A stretch of DNA of 64,000 bases from Amblyomma americanum (Eukaryota > Arthropoda > Arachnida > Ixodida > Ixodidae). Within the stretch, counting starts at the first letter, position 1; every line of letters begins with the position of its first letter. The stretch is from positions 23,728,269-23,792,268 of the forward strand of contig NC_135505.1 of assembly GCF_052857255.1 (NCBI RefSeq), read 5' to 3'. The notes under the pieces are model-generated. The model made no database searches, was not told where the DNA came from, and worked only from the letters and a program-made list of their open reading frames with translations. The translations under genes and the position numbers were made by a program. Positions 22,717 to 33,406 of the stretch are shown in pieces.

Positions 22717-24123
22717 GACTACTGCGGAGCATTTCAATTCATGTTTGTAACTGGCAACGCAAATTAATTTTAACTGTTTCACCATTGTCCGATGTCAACT
22801 TGATACTTGTAGATGTCTCGGGCATAGTTTCAATGCTCCTTTACCTAAAGATAAGTATACCTCCAGACGCGCAACTACGCCGCTCATTTTTCTTCGCCAA
22901 TACGAAGAAATGCAGTCCCAGTCCCTTTTAAATATTTTCTGTACATGGTTACCCTCTACAACTCTTCATTCGTACTGGTAAACAGCACCAGCGCCGAATA
23001 AGGGCGTCCTTACACTCATAAGTGACTATCGCTTTGATAATGCTGCCTTAGAGAAACATACTTCGTAAAGAGCGGGCACTCCCGTAGGGCCCTGCGGCCG
23101 AGCTACTGCACTGCCGCCAGCGCTCCGAGCGGGTGGTCAGACCGCTAATTTCGTCCTCCGAGATTTTAGACGCGTGCTTTAGCTCTGTTTCAGTTTCGGT
23201 TTCGATAGCAGTGTTTTCGATTCTGGTTTACGTTTGGCTATTAACATATTCAACTACATCGTCCAAGTGAACCACAAGGGCTTTAATATTTCATTTCTAA
23301 GCATGCCATACATATAGAGATTATAAACTCTCGGATCGAAGCCCTTTATTCGAAATACCACCTAGCTTCTCAAAGTAGGCAAGCTGAATTAGCTCATGCA
23401 GGTTAGAATAATGCAATCAAAGCTGTTCTTTAATTTTGTGTCGTCATTTAGCCCCCTCTTTCAGTTGCAGATATACAAGGGAGTTTATTTTTAAACTGAT
23501 ACAAAGAGTTTATTTTTTCTTGTTTACAATTTGAACTGTACAGAAAAAATGCTGGATCACACACATTTTATAAAATACATCAGAATACAAAAGCAACAGG
23601 AAATAATTTATGGTAAAGCGAATAAAATCATGTCACGAACAAAAATATTGCACATGCGCTCTGCGGGTTTGTCATCTAAAACATCATCCGTGCGAACAAC
23701 AGAACTGCAGTTGTCAACAGCTAGACACAAGTAGCGTGTTAAAGAGGTACGTATATCGCGCTGGATTCCTGCACGTCAGTAGCTTTGAGCAATAGGCATA
23801 GGTTCATAGGCTGTTGAGAAATACGAGTACAACATATTCAATACACCATAGCAACAATATAGCTAGCAAGCTTGCACTCTTCGTAACAGGCGATTATTGC
23901 GATTTTGGTCAAGGTGTACACACCACACAAAAAAATCCCCATTTGGGCTGCACGTTCTTGCTCTAAAACAAGACAAATATGGACAAATGGCAAAAAACAA
24001 TTGGTAAATCGTCTCTTCGAAAAAGGCTGCAGTTGCCTTCGAGAACAATAAAGAAATACAACTTTCTGCAAGCATTGTCCCACATGTACAGAATTAAGTC
24101 CGTATCTTTACTAATCATCGAAC
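22717..24123 (+). other. Intron 1 segment, nothing recognised
   Basis: A/T-rich sequence with only short open frames. Confidence 0.5.
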
Positions 24124-24840
24124 CTAGCAAAGGGAAGGAAAGATGCAATGAATGATCAGCGCAATAATGACCATAGCGACGGATATATATAAGCGAACCC
24201 TGTGTTCTATTGGCAGCGATTTAAATTTGTCCAGCTGTCTGCCAGACACTGATTTCTTGAAGCGAATGCTATCTAAGTTTCTATTTATGAAGCGTACATG
24301 CCAGAAAAGGCAAATTCTGCAGAACATCCTCAGAAACCTTTCACGGCACTGCAGGGAGCAAAAAGGAAAATCGCAAACATTTGCCATGAGCTCATACAGT
24401 GTGCCACAGACGTGGCGTACATGGGATGTTTCCTCAATTACAGACAAGAGTCGAGTCTACAGTTCCTGTATAAATGCAAAAGCTGCTTGAGAAGGAACTG
24501 TCAAGTTATCAAAAAACCTACCCGGAATATGGCAGGCTCTGAGAATGGTGAAATACTGGTGCGGTTTGTTTAGGCCACAATTCTCATCTTTGAGCACTTC
24601 GGAGCATGTGCATTCTTCTGTATTTCTAAGAAATTGCCTAATTAGATATCCACGACACGACAAGCGCACACTGAAAATGACCTTGAGCGAGCTGACAACG
24701 GCAGTATCCTGTGGGCTGAACAATAGGAATAGCTGTCTTCTTCAGCGAAGTCATCCCGGGGTCCATGAAGTCATCTGCGGTGAAATGGTCCCCGCAGATG
24801 CGGTACGTGGCGTACCGCTGGGTCGGCAACATTTCTAACA
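24124..24840 (-). pseudogene. THAP-domain coding segment, probably a transposase relative
   Basis: The frame at 24638-24832 reads YRICGDHFTADDFMD then LKKTAIPIVQPT, the second half of a C2CH THAP zinc finger (CxxH followed by the basic AVP-box region). The minus-strand sequence just before it ends in a pyrimidine-AG, so it may be an exon. A second frame from 24723 to 24124 contains cysteine-rich FPFCSLQCRERFLRMFC and FWHVRFINRNLD and is interrupted by one TAG at about 24457. The first half of the finger was not found. THAP domains occur in P-like transposases and in host transcription factors. Position inside intron 1, antisense to the gene, and the stop favour a decayed element, but a spliced gene is not excluded. 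Confidence 0.55.
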
Positions 24841-25867
24841 GGTCGCCCCTTTTGGCACACTGGATCCAAGCCTTCCACCTGAAACAATTATGACGCAGTA
24901 TAACCTGTAATTATTCGGTTGACTGGCTGACTAAAAAAAAAAACATGCGCATAGTAGCCGGTTCTAACAATAGATTAGCAGCACTGTTTTATATTTTCTT
25001 TAAAGTACACAGAAAAGGCGTCAATAACCTGCTGTCACGAGGAATGCGGAAGAACTTCGTTCCCGGCTTCCTTTGACTTTGCCCATTGTTCCCACACCCA
25101 GTAGCTCCCGTAATTTAACCCGCTCCGTGGCATATCAGTGTGGGCTTGTGTACAGACTGTAAATATTGTTGCAGTCATCAAATGACAGAGTAATATGTCG
25201 CAGCAAAAAAGATAGAAAATAAAAATAAACTCGTTGATGACAGTTATTTGTAATATGGTTGCAGGCAAGCATGTTAACATATCGTTCATGAAAAATTCTA
25301 TTTAGCTTCAATCCTTTGCGGAAGCGAGCTGCCGTAAACTGATTTTGTGTCTATAAAGCAGTGACTGTTGTCAATTGTTCTCTCTATGGTTTTCTTACAG
25401 ACCGTACCTATATACGATACGGGCCAGTGATAAGCTTTCATTTTACAGGTATCGCACACTGTCGTAATGATTGTGTAGATCGCAGTATCCGCAACGATTT
25501 TCTTATACCCCTTTACGTGGGCACTTTCGATTGTGATCGAGCCCTCGACCGGGATACGACTTTCAGTCGCGATGGAAAATGATCGTTGACATAGCGGTCC
25601 AAGGATCGGGAGTAAGAACAACCCTAGCGCAAGAGATGTCACCAAGTGGGTCTGAAACAACCAACAAAATTTGCCAAGTTGGCAGAAAAAGTCCGTTTAT
25701 ATTACTTTTTCTAGAAAAAAAAATTCAATTTGGCTTTATGGCTAAACAAACGTACCCATCAATGCCGATCACCTGAAATTCTCTGAAATACATCACGTCG
25801 GCGGAAATTGACACAGATATAAGAAACGTAAGAGTGGCAGATCGGGCTAGTTGGTAATTTTCCATAA
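24841..25867 (+). other. Intron 1 segment, nothing recognised
   Basis: A 120-codon minus-strand frame at 25298-25660 has no family motif and no coding context. Confidence 0.5.
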
Positions 25868-25993
25868 TGCGATACAGCGCGAATAAAGACGGGGACGAAG
25901 CGAGACAAGACACCACAGCGCTGACTTCAGTTGAAGTCAGCGCTGTGGTGTCTTGTCTCGCTTCGTCCCCGTCTTTATTCGCGCTGTATCGCA
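25868..25993. repeat. Perfect 126-bp palindrome (62-bp arms) from a Penelope-type tail
   Basis: The arms 25868-25929 and 25932-25993 are exact inverted copies around two bases. The right arm reads TGAAGTCAGCGCTGTGGTG and ends GCGCTGTATCGCA, like Penelope 3' tails. The left flank GGGCTAGTTGGTA is the same flank seen beside the palindrome at 55547-55657. Confidence 0.95.
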
Positions 25994-26123
25994 ATAAGAA
26001 ACGTATTAGCATTTGTGGTACTGAAGTCTAAAACAACCTTTTTTGTTTATATTTTAGGCTTCTCTTTTTTTCTGTTCATTTCCTAGCACTCTATGACACC
26101 TAAAAAGCACACAGTAAGTTTCG

Positions 26124-26253
26124 AACGCAATCGGGCAGCTCGATTGCGATGCTCCGATGGCAGTCAACTACACCTGATCGCGGCTCAAACGCAATCGGGC
26201 AGCTTGATTCCGATGCTCTCATGTCAGCCAACTATTCCTAAACGCGGCTCAAA
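26124..26253. repeat. 64-bp tandem duplication
   Basis: AACGCAATCGGGCAGCT and the following GATTGCGATGCTC ... CGCGGCTCAA occur twice, offset by 64 bases, with about ten differences. Confidence 0.85.
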
Positions 26254-27417
26254 TGATATCTGGGCATATTGAGGCCCGGTTAGGATCTGACCGAACACGA
26301 TCAAAACTGCCCGCTTCCCATGTGACGAAGGTATTTTCACGTGGTCGATTTCAAATGTGCATTACGCTGCTCGACCCACGCCATATAAAAGGTTTGCGTT
26401 ACGACACGGGTGGACCATCGATAAATTCAGAGTTTTAAACCGAACGTGCTGCGAGTGACTTTTCGCAAATTACGCTTACGAAGTAATGCACATGCTCTTC
26501 CTGAAAAGACAACCAACGGATGACACACGGCTCATATTATATGCTCCACGTGCAAAATACGTTCACGCAGCGTAACAAACGACTTCCTACAATTTTCTTA
26601 GCTCAAGAAACATCTAAATTAATCCTGCGGGCAAAAGGAAACAACTTACCGGAAAAACGAGGCGACGCGTTGAATAGCGCGGTGAGGTGGGCGTAACCAG
26701 CGGCACATGACCGGAGCAGCACAAACTTTCATATGGAAATTGAACGCTTGGATATAACCCTGTGGACGTGTGATAAGCTGTCGACCTTTGAAGTAGAGTG
26801 GAAGCAAACATGGGCGGCCTGGAGGATGGCCATTCCCTTTTTTGCTCGGCCGCGAAACGGCCTGAGTGTCCGCTTTTTACGAAGTATGTTTCTCTATGAT
26901 GCTTCTGCAATTTACTGGCGTACTTTATAGTCAACATCATTATACAAAATTATTGAGTGGTAACAGGGCGCTTTCGCGTGCGTAGCATGGTTTTTGAAAA
27001 GTTTTTCAACTGTCACCCAATAAATGTCATTCATCTATTCCTTTGCCAGTATTCTAGGCAAACCACGCCATGTGGACGTTATATTGCCACGGGCCGTTGC
27101 GGAAACCTGAGAAGGCAACCGGGAGATGGGCCAGGCCGCCCTGAACTAGAGGCTTGGCGAGGGGCGAAGCGGTCGGCACTCAATTCACGCGCACTCCACA
27201 CGATCCTCTACTTTTTCGTCGCCGATCTGCCCCGAGCAGTCAGCTGAATGAATAGGTGGAACGCATGACAATATATTTAGGCTTCAAAAAACAATTTCAC
27301 TTTTTTGACGCTCGAAACTCATTGAAAAACTTACACGGATTACCCTTCCTTCTTCATTACTAATTAGGTTGACGAGTTTCTCCCTATCCGGTCACATATT
27401 CTGAATATCGACACATA
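26254..27417 (+). other. Intron 1 segment before the LTR element, nothing recognised
   Basis: No motif or shared repeat was seen. The last bases, CCAT, are the left target duplication of the element that follows. Confidence 0.5.
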
Positions 27418-27421
27418 CCAT
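27418..27421. repeat. Target-site duplication, left (CCAT; ACCAT also fits)
   Basis: CCAT precedes the LTR start TGTCAAG and recurs at 34532-34535 directly after the right LTR. Confidence 0.85.
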
Positions 27422-28555
27422 TGTCAAGATATCGTGGGCGGCTGTGGTGTTGGTTGGCGCCGAAGTTACAATTAATCGGGCCAACCTGCCCACCACTGCA
27501 CTCTCCGTAAGTTCGCAGGGGGAGGAGCGACAAACTTGTCCACCCCGCGTGCGAAAGATTGTGATTCGACTGCTGACCGGCAATAGGGGCCACGCCTGAT
27601 TAGTCGTTGACCGGAGGCATGAGGCGTAGGCAAGTTCCGTAGCGAATTAATTTAATTAGGCAAACAAAAACCAAGTATTACAATATGCCCGACAAGGTAG
27701 CGCCGTACACTGACGTGACGCAAATAACACAAGCACCAATTGAACACATTAACACAACAATTAACACAAAGAAAGAGAAACATCAGGGCGATTGCTATAC
27801 AAAAATGTTACGAGACGGAAATACAGTACAAAGGATTACAACGAGAAACACAGAAAACAAAAATACAAAGATAAAAGACTTGAAGTGAGTGGTGAGAAAC
27901 GATGGCTTAGCTGCGGAGTGGCAAGGTCCGGTCGCAGGGAGCGTCGGGCTGCGGTTGCTCGTCGCGGGGCTGAGGGGATTTGCAGACACGGGCGAACTTG
28001 GGCCTCGCGTCTTCGGGACCACCGTCGCCGCGCTCTACGCGTCAGATCTCCGCCTAGGCTCCTTGCCGACCACTTCCCTGGCTGACCTCACTCACGACCG
28101 CACGCACCGAAATCTCCAGACCAACTGCCAGCGCGCGGCGTTCCCGTCGCCCCCTTCGCATGGCAAAGAATTAAAAAAAAAGGGAAAAAACTCTTCAGGA
28201 GCCACGCACAGAGGAATTTAGCTCCCAAAAAGAAAAAAAAGAACAGATGAAGGAATGTGGAAAGAATTCGGCACAATGCCTTAATCCCACAAGGAGTCAT
28301 TGGGGGCCGCGAAATGTGCCGGGGCATTCAATCCGCTTCTGCTGTTCCCAACACGTGCAAGCGCTTGCCACCTGTATGGCAACAATGCTAGGAGGGGGGG
28401 GGGGGGGGGAGTAGTTTTGAGTGACCCCTCCAGCGCTGTGGTGAGAATGCCGTTCCCCCGCGGGGGAGGGGGAAAAAGTCGTCGACGCCGCTCCGCGACA
28501 TGTTTCTGGGAAACAAAGGTCAAAGCTGGACAGGGCAGGCATGAACTTTGTTACA
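27422..28555 (-). repeat. Long terminal repeat (3' LTR relative to coding strand)
   Basis: It runs TG...CA over 1134 bp and is nearly identical to 33407-34531, with scattered substitutions, small indels and a G-tract of 16 versus 17. Open frames inside it occur in both LTRs and have no family motif. Confidence 0.93.
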
Positions 28556-28975
28556 CAACCCACACGAAAAGAATGATATTCTCAATAACATTCACAAACA
28601 AAACACAAATTTCGTGCATGCACACATGCTCCTGGCGGACAGGCCACCTCAGATGAGAGACGCGCACATCACTGCCACCAGCGCGCACCACCTCGTCGTA
28701 TCACCAGTTTTCCACGAAGGCTCACAGGATAGCGCACCGACACACGCCTCACGCACTGCCACACCTCACGCAGTCACGTCCCAGTTAGTCAAAACAGTTC
28801 GACACTGCACATTCGGTCGTAACAGCCCAACACTGAAACACGACCACACGCAAACATCTTGCACTGCATAACATTTCAAAACACTACCAACAATGCACAA
28901 AATAAAAATAAAAAGAAATTTCTAGCTAAGGGTGAAGCTGGGCCGTCGCAACGCGTTTAGTTCGCCTATGGCTAT

Positions 28976-30451
28976 TCACACCCGGCTGAGGTAGTCTGCG
29001 CCGACGTTATCTTTTCCCTTAATGCTCTCGACCCCGAGGTCGTACTCCTGTAATAGCAGCGCCCAGCGAAGCAGGCGTGAATTCATAAACTGAGCCTCGT
29101 TCAGATATTTCAGTGGCTGATGATCTGTCTGGACGGTGAATCGTTTGCCGTAGAGGTAGAAATTGAAGCGCTTGATAGCCCATACAATGGTCAAGCACAC
29201 CTTCTCAACTGCTGCGTACGCCTTCTCTCTGGGAAGTAGCTTGCAACTCGCGTACGCGGCGGGATGCATAAGTCCGTCCTTTTCCTGCAACAGTACTGCC
29301 CCATCCCCTTGATCTGAGGCGTCGGTACGGAGTACAAATGGCTTGCTGAAATCCGCAACCTGTAGGATGGGGGCCTCTGAGAGCAGTTGTTTCAGGCTGT
29401 TAAAGGCTTGTTCTTCGTTATCCCCCCACCTCACGCTGTTTGGTGCGAGTTTTTTGGTCAGGTCTGTCAGAGGTGCGGCAACAGTTGCGTAACTCGGGAT
29501 GAATTCACGATAGTATCCCGCTAAGCCCAAAAAGGCTCGTACTTGGCGTTTGGTTATCGGTCGTGGGGCTTGGCGGATCCTGTCCAGTGTTGATTCCATC
29601 GGGCCAAGGGTCCCCTTTCCAATCGTGTGACCGAGAAAACACAGTTGATCGACGCCGAATTCGCATTTCTTCGGGTGTATGGTCATCCCGGCTTCCCGGA
29701 TTCGCGTGAGAACCTGCTCCAGTGCCTTGACATGGTCCTCCCACGACTCGCTCGCTACGAGCAGCTCGTCGTAGTAATTATAGACGTTGTCTATCCCGTC
29801 TAGGAGCTTCCTCATCAGTTTAGCAAAGACGGCTGGGGCGGTCTTGATGCCGAAAGGCATGTTCCTGAATTGGTAAAGGCCACTGGGAGCCGAAAACGCC
29901 GTCTTTTCCCTTGAGTGATCGTCCAGGGGGACCTGCCAATAGCCCTTCGCGAGGTCCATCTTAGAGAAGAACTTTTTGCCTCCCACCTCCGCGATGAGGC
30001 AGTCAGCGCGGGGGATCGGTTCGGCGTCGGCGACCAGTACCTCATTTAATCTCCTGAAATCTACGCAAAAGCGGTTCGAACCGTCGGGCTTCTTTATGAG
30101 GACTGTTGGGGCACTATACGGTGAGCGTGACTTCTCGATCACGCCCATCCGCAGCATCGCGGCAACCTCCCTCTCAACTTCCTGACGCACTGCGAACGGA
30201 AGCGGGTACTGCTTGACCTGGATGGGCTTGTTGGTGGTAGTGGTCAAGTTGCACACGGCCCACGTGGTGTATCCGGGCCGATCGGAAAACAGCTCCTTAT
30301 GTCGAGAAATGAGGGACCGCAGCTCCTGTGCCTGTGGTGGGGGCAGTTTCTCGGACGCAGCGACATCGCGGTGGTCGGCTTGTTCCCCGAGAGGCCACAC
30401 CAGCGCCCCATCGTCTATATTGGAGGCTACCGCCACCGGCACGTGAGAGTC
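28976..30451 (-). pseudogene. Gmr1-like reverse transcriptase-RNase H
   Basis: The open frame of about 490 codons follows the integrase frame in phase after a single TAA (30452-30454). Numbering from the GTG at 30442, RT motifs are FCVDFRRLNEV (125-135), KMDLAKGYWQVPL (161-173, catalytic Asp163) and RNMPFGIKTAPAVF (193-206). The catalytic box reads YYDE (223-226) where YIDD is expected, so the second active-site Asp is Glu. RNase H follows with LRTDASDQGDGAVL, the Glu helix EKVCLTIVWAIK, VQTDHQPLKYL and NVGADYLSRV. It copies element RNA into DNA and degrades the RNA strand. No integrase follows, confirming the unusual order. The YYDE change and the lack of its own ATG argue that this copy is inactive. 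Confidence 0.9.
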
Positions 30452-30454
30452 GGT

Positions 30455-31414
30455 TTAAGGGGCCCGGCTGAAGTATTTCTTCAGCATATTGACATGGAAT
30501 GTTTTTGGGTTGCCCTCAACATCTACCACGTAGTCGACTTCTCCCTTTTTCCCTTTAACCACATAGGGGCCCTTCCATTTCATCGTGAGCTCATTGTGCT
30601 CGGTGGGGAGCAGTAAGAGCACCTGGTCTCCAACCTGTAATGCCCTCGATTTAGACCCGGGGTCGTAATACCGCTGGTATCGCTCACCTGCCTCTTCTAG
30701 AGCCTCATGTGCCATCTGACAGGTCGTTTCGAGCCTCTCTCGCAGGTCAATCACATACTGGTAGGCCGTCTTGGTCTCCTCTTCCAGTTTGTCCCCCGCC
30801 CACAATTTCTTCAGTATAGTGAGGTTGCCTCGCACGTTCCGCCCGTACAAAAGCTGGAACGGGGAGAACCCAGCGCTTGCCTGGGGGACCTCCCTGTAGG
30901 CGAACAAAAGCGGCTCGATGAACCGATCCCACTCCTTGGGCTGTTCTGTGCACATGCGGCGGAGCATCTTCTTGAGCGTCCCGTTGAGCCTTTCCACGAG
31001 GCCGTTGGCCATCGGGTGGTAGGGCGAGGTGGTCTGCAGGCGAAGAGACAGCAGACGGTCCACTTCTGCCATGAGTTCCGAGGTGAAATTCGACCCTCGG
31101 TCGCTCACCATCTCCTCCGGAACACCCACTCGGGCGAAAATTTGTAAGACAGCCTCGGCCACCCGCTCGGTCTCGATGCTGGGCAGGGCGACGGCCTCTG
31201 GGAACCGGGTCGCATAGTCGACTAGCGTCATGATGTAGCGATTCCCCTTCCAAGTTGTGGGCTTGAGGGGTCCAATAATATCGATAGCCACCCGGCGAAA
31301 CGGCGTGTCAACCATAGGCATTTTCTCAAGGGGCACCTTTTTGACTGATCCCCGTGGGGCTGTCTTCTGGCAGCTGTCGCACGACACCACAAACCGACTA
31401 GCGTCACCATGCAC
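30455..31414 (-). pseudogene. Gmr1-like integrase (catalytic core and C-terminal domain)
   Basis: The 319-codon frame carries the zinc-finger cysteines (SCDSCQK, residues 11-17), the core with Asp45 (VAIDIIGPL), Asp105 (MVSDRGSNF) and Glu141 (NGLVERLNG), a correct DD35E spacing, and a GPY/F-type module (MKWKGPYVV) near the end. The zinc-finger histidines lie in the preceding frame (RLAHCGLMAGHLGH), separated by one extra A in an A6 run at about 31459. The frame ends with TAA at 30452-30454 and the RT follows in the same phase. All catalytic residues are kept. Confidence 0.92.
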
Positions 31415-31445
31415 GCCGGGCCAGAAGAAATCAGCCAGAATGCGG

Positions 31446-32147
31446 TCACAAGTCTTTTTTGTGCCCCAAATGACCTGCCATCAGTCCACAGTGCGCGAGG
31501 CGGAGAACCTTGTTTCGGTGCTGAAAGGGGACAACCAGCTGTAAAGTACCCGAGCCTGACTCTGGTAGGAACTGGAGATAGAGCATGTCATCTCTTATCA
31601 GAAACGTGTACGAACCCCCTCCCTTGCACCGGACCTTTCCCTCTTCCCTCTGCATCTGAAAACAACGCAGGAGGGTCTCGTCCGCTTGTTGGTTTCGGCT
31701 AATCTGCGTCGGGGTGACTTCTGCCATCGCGGTTGGTACTCGTAACTTAAGGAACGTCTCCGACGATTGCTGCCTGGACTGTTGACGGGTGGTCACGGCC
31801 GCCGCGGGTGTGGGCTCGTCTGGGGTACTTGGCTGTCCCTGTACGAGATCCGATGCACCCGCTTCGGCCCCTTCGATACTCAGGGCTATTCCCCTCCAAG
31901 TCGCGTCGGGCTCGGACGGATGCTTGACGCCGTCGATATTCCCGAGAATTAGGTCGAACAGTGGCGATTCCATACATACGGCCAGCACCTCTCCCCTATA
32001 GTAAGGTGTGTCAACTTGAATTCGCGCCTCGGGTAGCGTTTTGACCGAGCGGTCCACCAGGTAAACGGCTCGGTGTCGGCCAGTAAGTTGGGACTTTGTT
32101 ACAAGGTCTCGGTTGACAATAACAATGTTACACCCCGTGTCTCTCAC
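31446..32147 (-). pseudogene. Gmr1-like protease and integrase zinc-finger start
   Basis: The frame opens at RDTGCNIVIVNRDLV, a retropepsin active site with DTG followed by Cys-Asn, and continues with FDLILGNIDGV, the second protease hallmark. A linker of about 100 residues, rich in Gln, Ser and Thr, follows. It ends with the HH half of the integrase zinc finger. The join to gag needs one extra base at about 32146, where GTGTGAGAGAC appears to have lost a T. Confidence 0.85.
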
Positions 32148-33293
32148 ACCTTTATCCTCTGCCCAGCAATGAGGCCTTCAACGAAGGGAAGGACTCCGGA
32201 CTATTGGGCCCTGCCGAGGTTCACCACTGGCAGGAACTGGCCATCTTTCAGCTCTAGATAGTCGTTTTGAATGCCGGCCGACACGTCCTTTGCTCCAGGG
32301 CGTCCCCGGTTGCCCTTCTCAGGATTTCTCCGGCTCTCTTTGCAATGCGCCGCGACGTGCCCCGGTCGCGCGCAAATGTAGCAGCGTGGTGTGGATGATA
32401 CTGCCGCGGGTAGCGGTTTTCCCTGGTGGCCCTTGCGGCCAGCGTCGGAGGACTTGTCTACGGGCCGGTCCTCACGTTTCAGTTCACGCCGGCCAAAGTA
32501 TGTGGACCCCCCAGCAGTGACATAGTTGTCTGCCCTTTGTAGCAGCTCATTCTAATCGCCCGCCGTTTTCTCCTTCAGGAAGGTAGCTATCGACGGCGTG
32601 CAGTTCTCTAGAAACTGCTCCCTCAAAAGCAGGCTCTTGATACCCTCGTAGGTCTGCTCGCACGAAGAGAGCTGTACCCACCGCTCCCAGTAATTCTCTA
32701 ATCGGTAGAAGAACTGGGACGGGGTTTCGTGCTCGTGGGGGGCTTCTGTCCGGAACTTCTGTCGAAATCATTCCTCCGTCAAGCGGAAACGAAGCAGAAG
32801 AGCTCGCTTGACCTTGTCATAGTCTACGCATCCGCTCCCGGCATGCGGCCAAAAACGCTCAACGCCTCTCCCGCAAGGCACGTGCTAAGGGCAGTAGCCC
32901 ACTGGTCTCGCGGCACATCTGCGCCTCTGCGACTCGTTCGAACCGTGTCAGGCAGGCGTCCAAGTCGTACGTTTTATCGTTAAATGGCGCCATTAGCTTA
33001 TGTGGACTGACGACCGTGAAATGCGATGTAGGTTCGCTTTGAACCGAAGCGGAATCTGAACCAGCGCTCCCGCCACCCTCGCCTCTCGCGTGGAGAATTT
33101 GTAGTTCAGCGTTCAGTTCGAGCAATCGACGAGCAGAGCGCGCCTTGTCCCTTTCTTCCTCCTCGAGCAGCCGCTGCTCTTCTTTCATGCGCTCGCGCTG
33201 TTTCGCGCGCTGATCTCTGAGGAATTCCTGGAGGGCGACCCCCTCGATGCCTAGCTGCTTCCCGAGAGCAATTATTTTTTCTAACTCTGCCAT
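32148..33293 (-). pseudogene. Gmr1-like gag with SCAN-like capsid segment and CCHC knuckle
   Basis: Gag starts at the ATG at 33291-33293 (MAELEKIIALGKQLG) with a basic coiled-coil-like stretch rich in Glu, Lys and Arg. It continues in changing frames through ALSVFGRMPGADA, DYDKVKRALLLRFRLTEE, FFYRLENYWERWVQL, TYEGIKSLLLREQFLENC and FLKEKTAGD then NELLQRADNYVTAG (about 32840-32510). The pattern LLLREQFL...FLKEK...LL..AD matches the helical SCAN fold. The zinc knuckle CYICARPGHVAAHC is at 32342-32383. Stops (TGA near 32770, TAG near 32548, TAG near 32197) and at least one shift near 32860 show decay. Confidence 0.8.
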
Positions 33294-33387
33294 TGCACCA
33301 ACAGTTCTTTGTTCTCAGTTCTGACAGTACGTGAGATATTACTTGAACGTTATGCCTCGCGGTCACGGCCAATCGTGGTCAGCAAGT

Positions 33388-33405
33388 CCTGTCGCGGACG
33401 CCAGT
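33388..33405 (-). promoter_or_regulatory. Probable primer-binding site
   Basis: Directly inside the 5' LTR (coding strand) the sequence is AAC then TGGCGTCCGCGACAGGAC. A TGG start within a few bases of the LTR end is the normal layout for tRNA priming. I could not assign the tRNA. Confidence 0.5.
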
Positions 33406-33406
33406 T

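Noticed and set aside
31455..31463. Programmed frameshift at AAAAAAG between protease and integrase frames
   Set aside because: Codon phase at the heptamer is wrong for a -1 slip; the frames need one fewer A, so a homopolymer indel explains it better.
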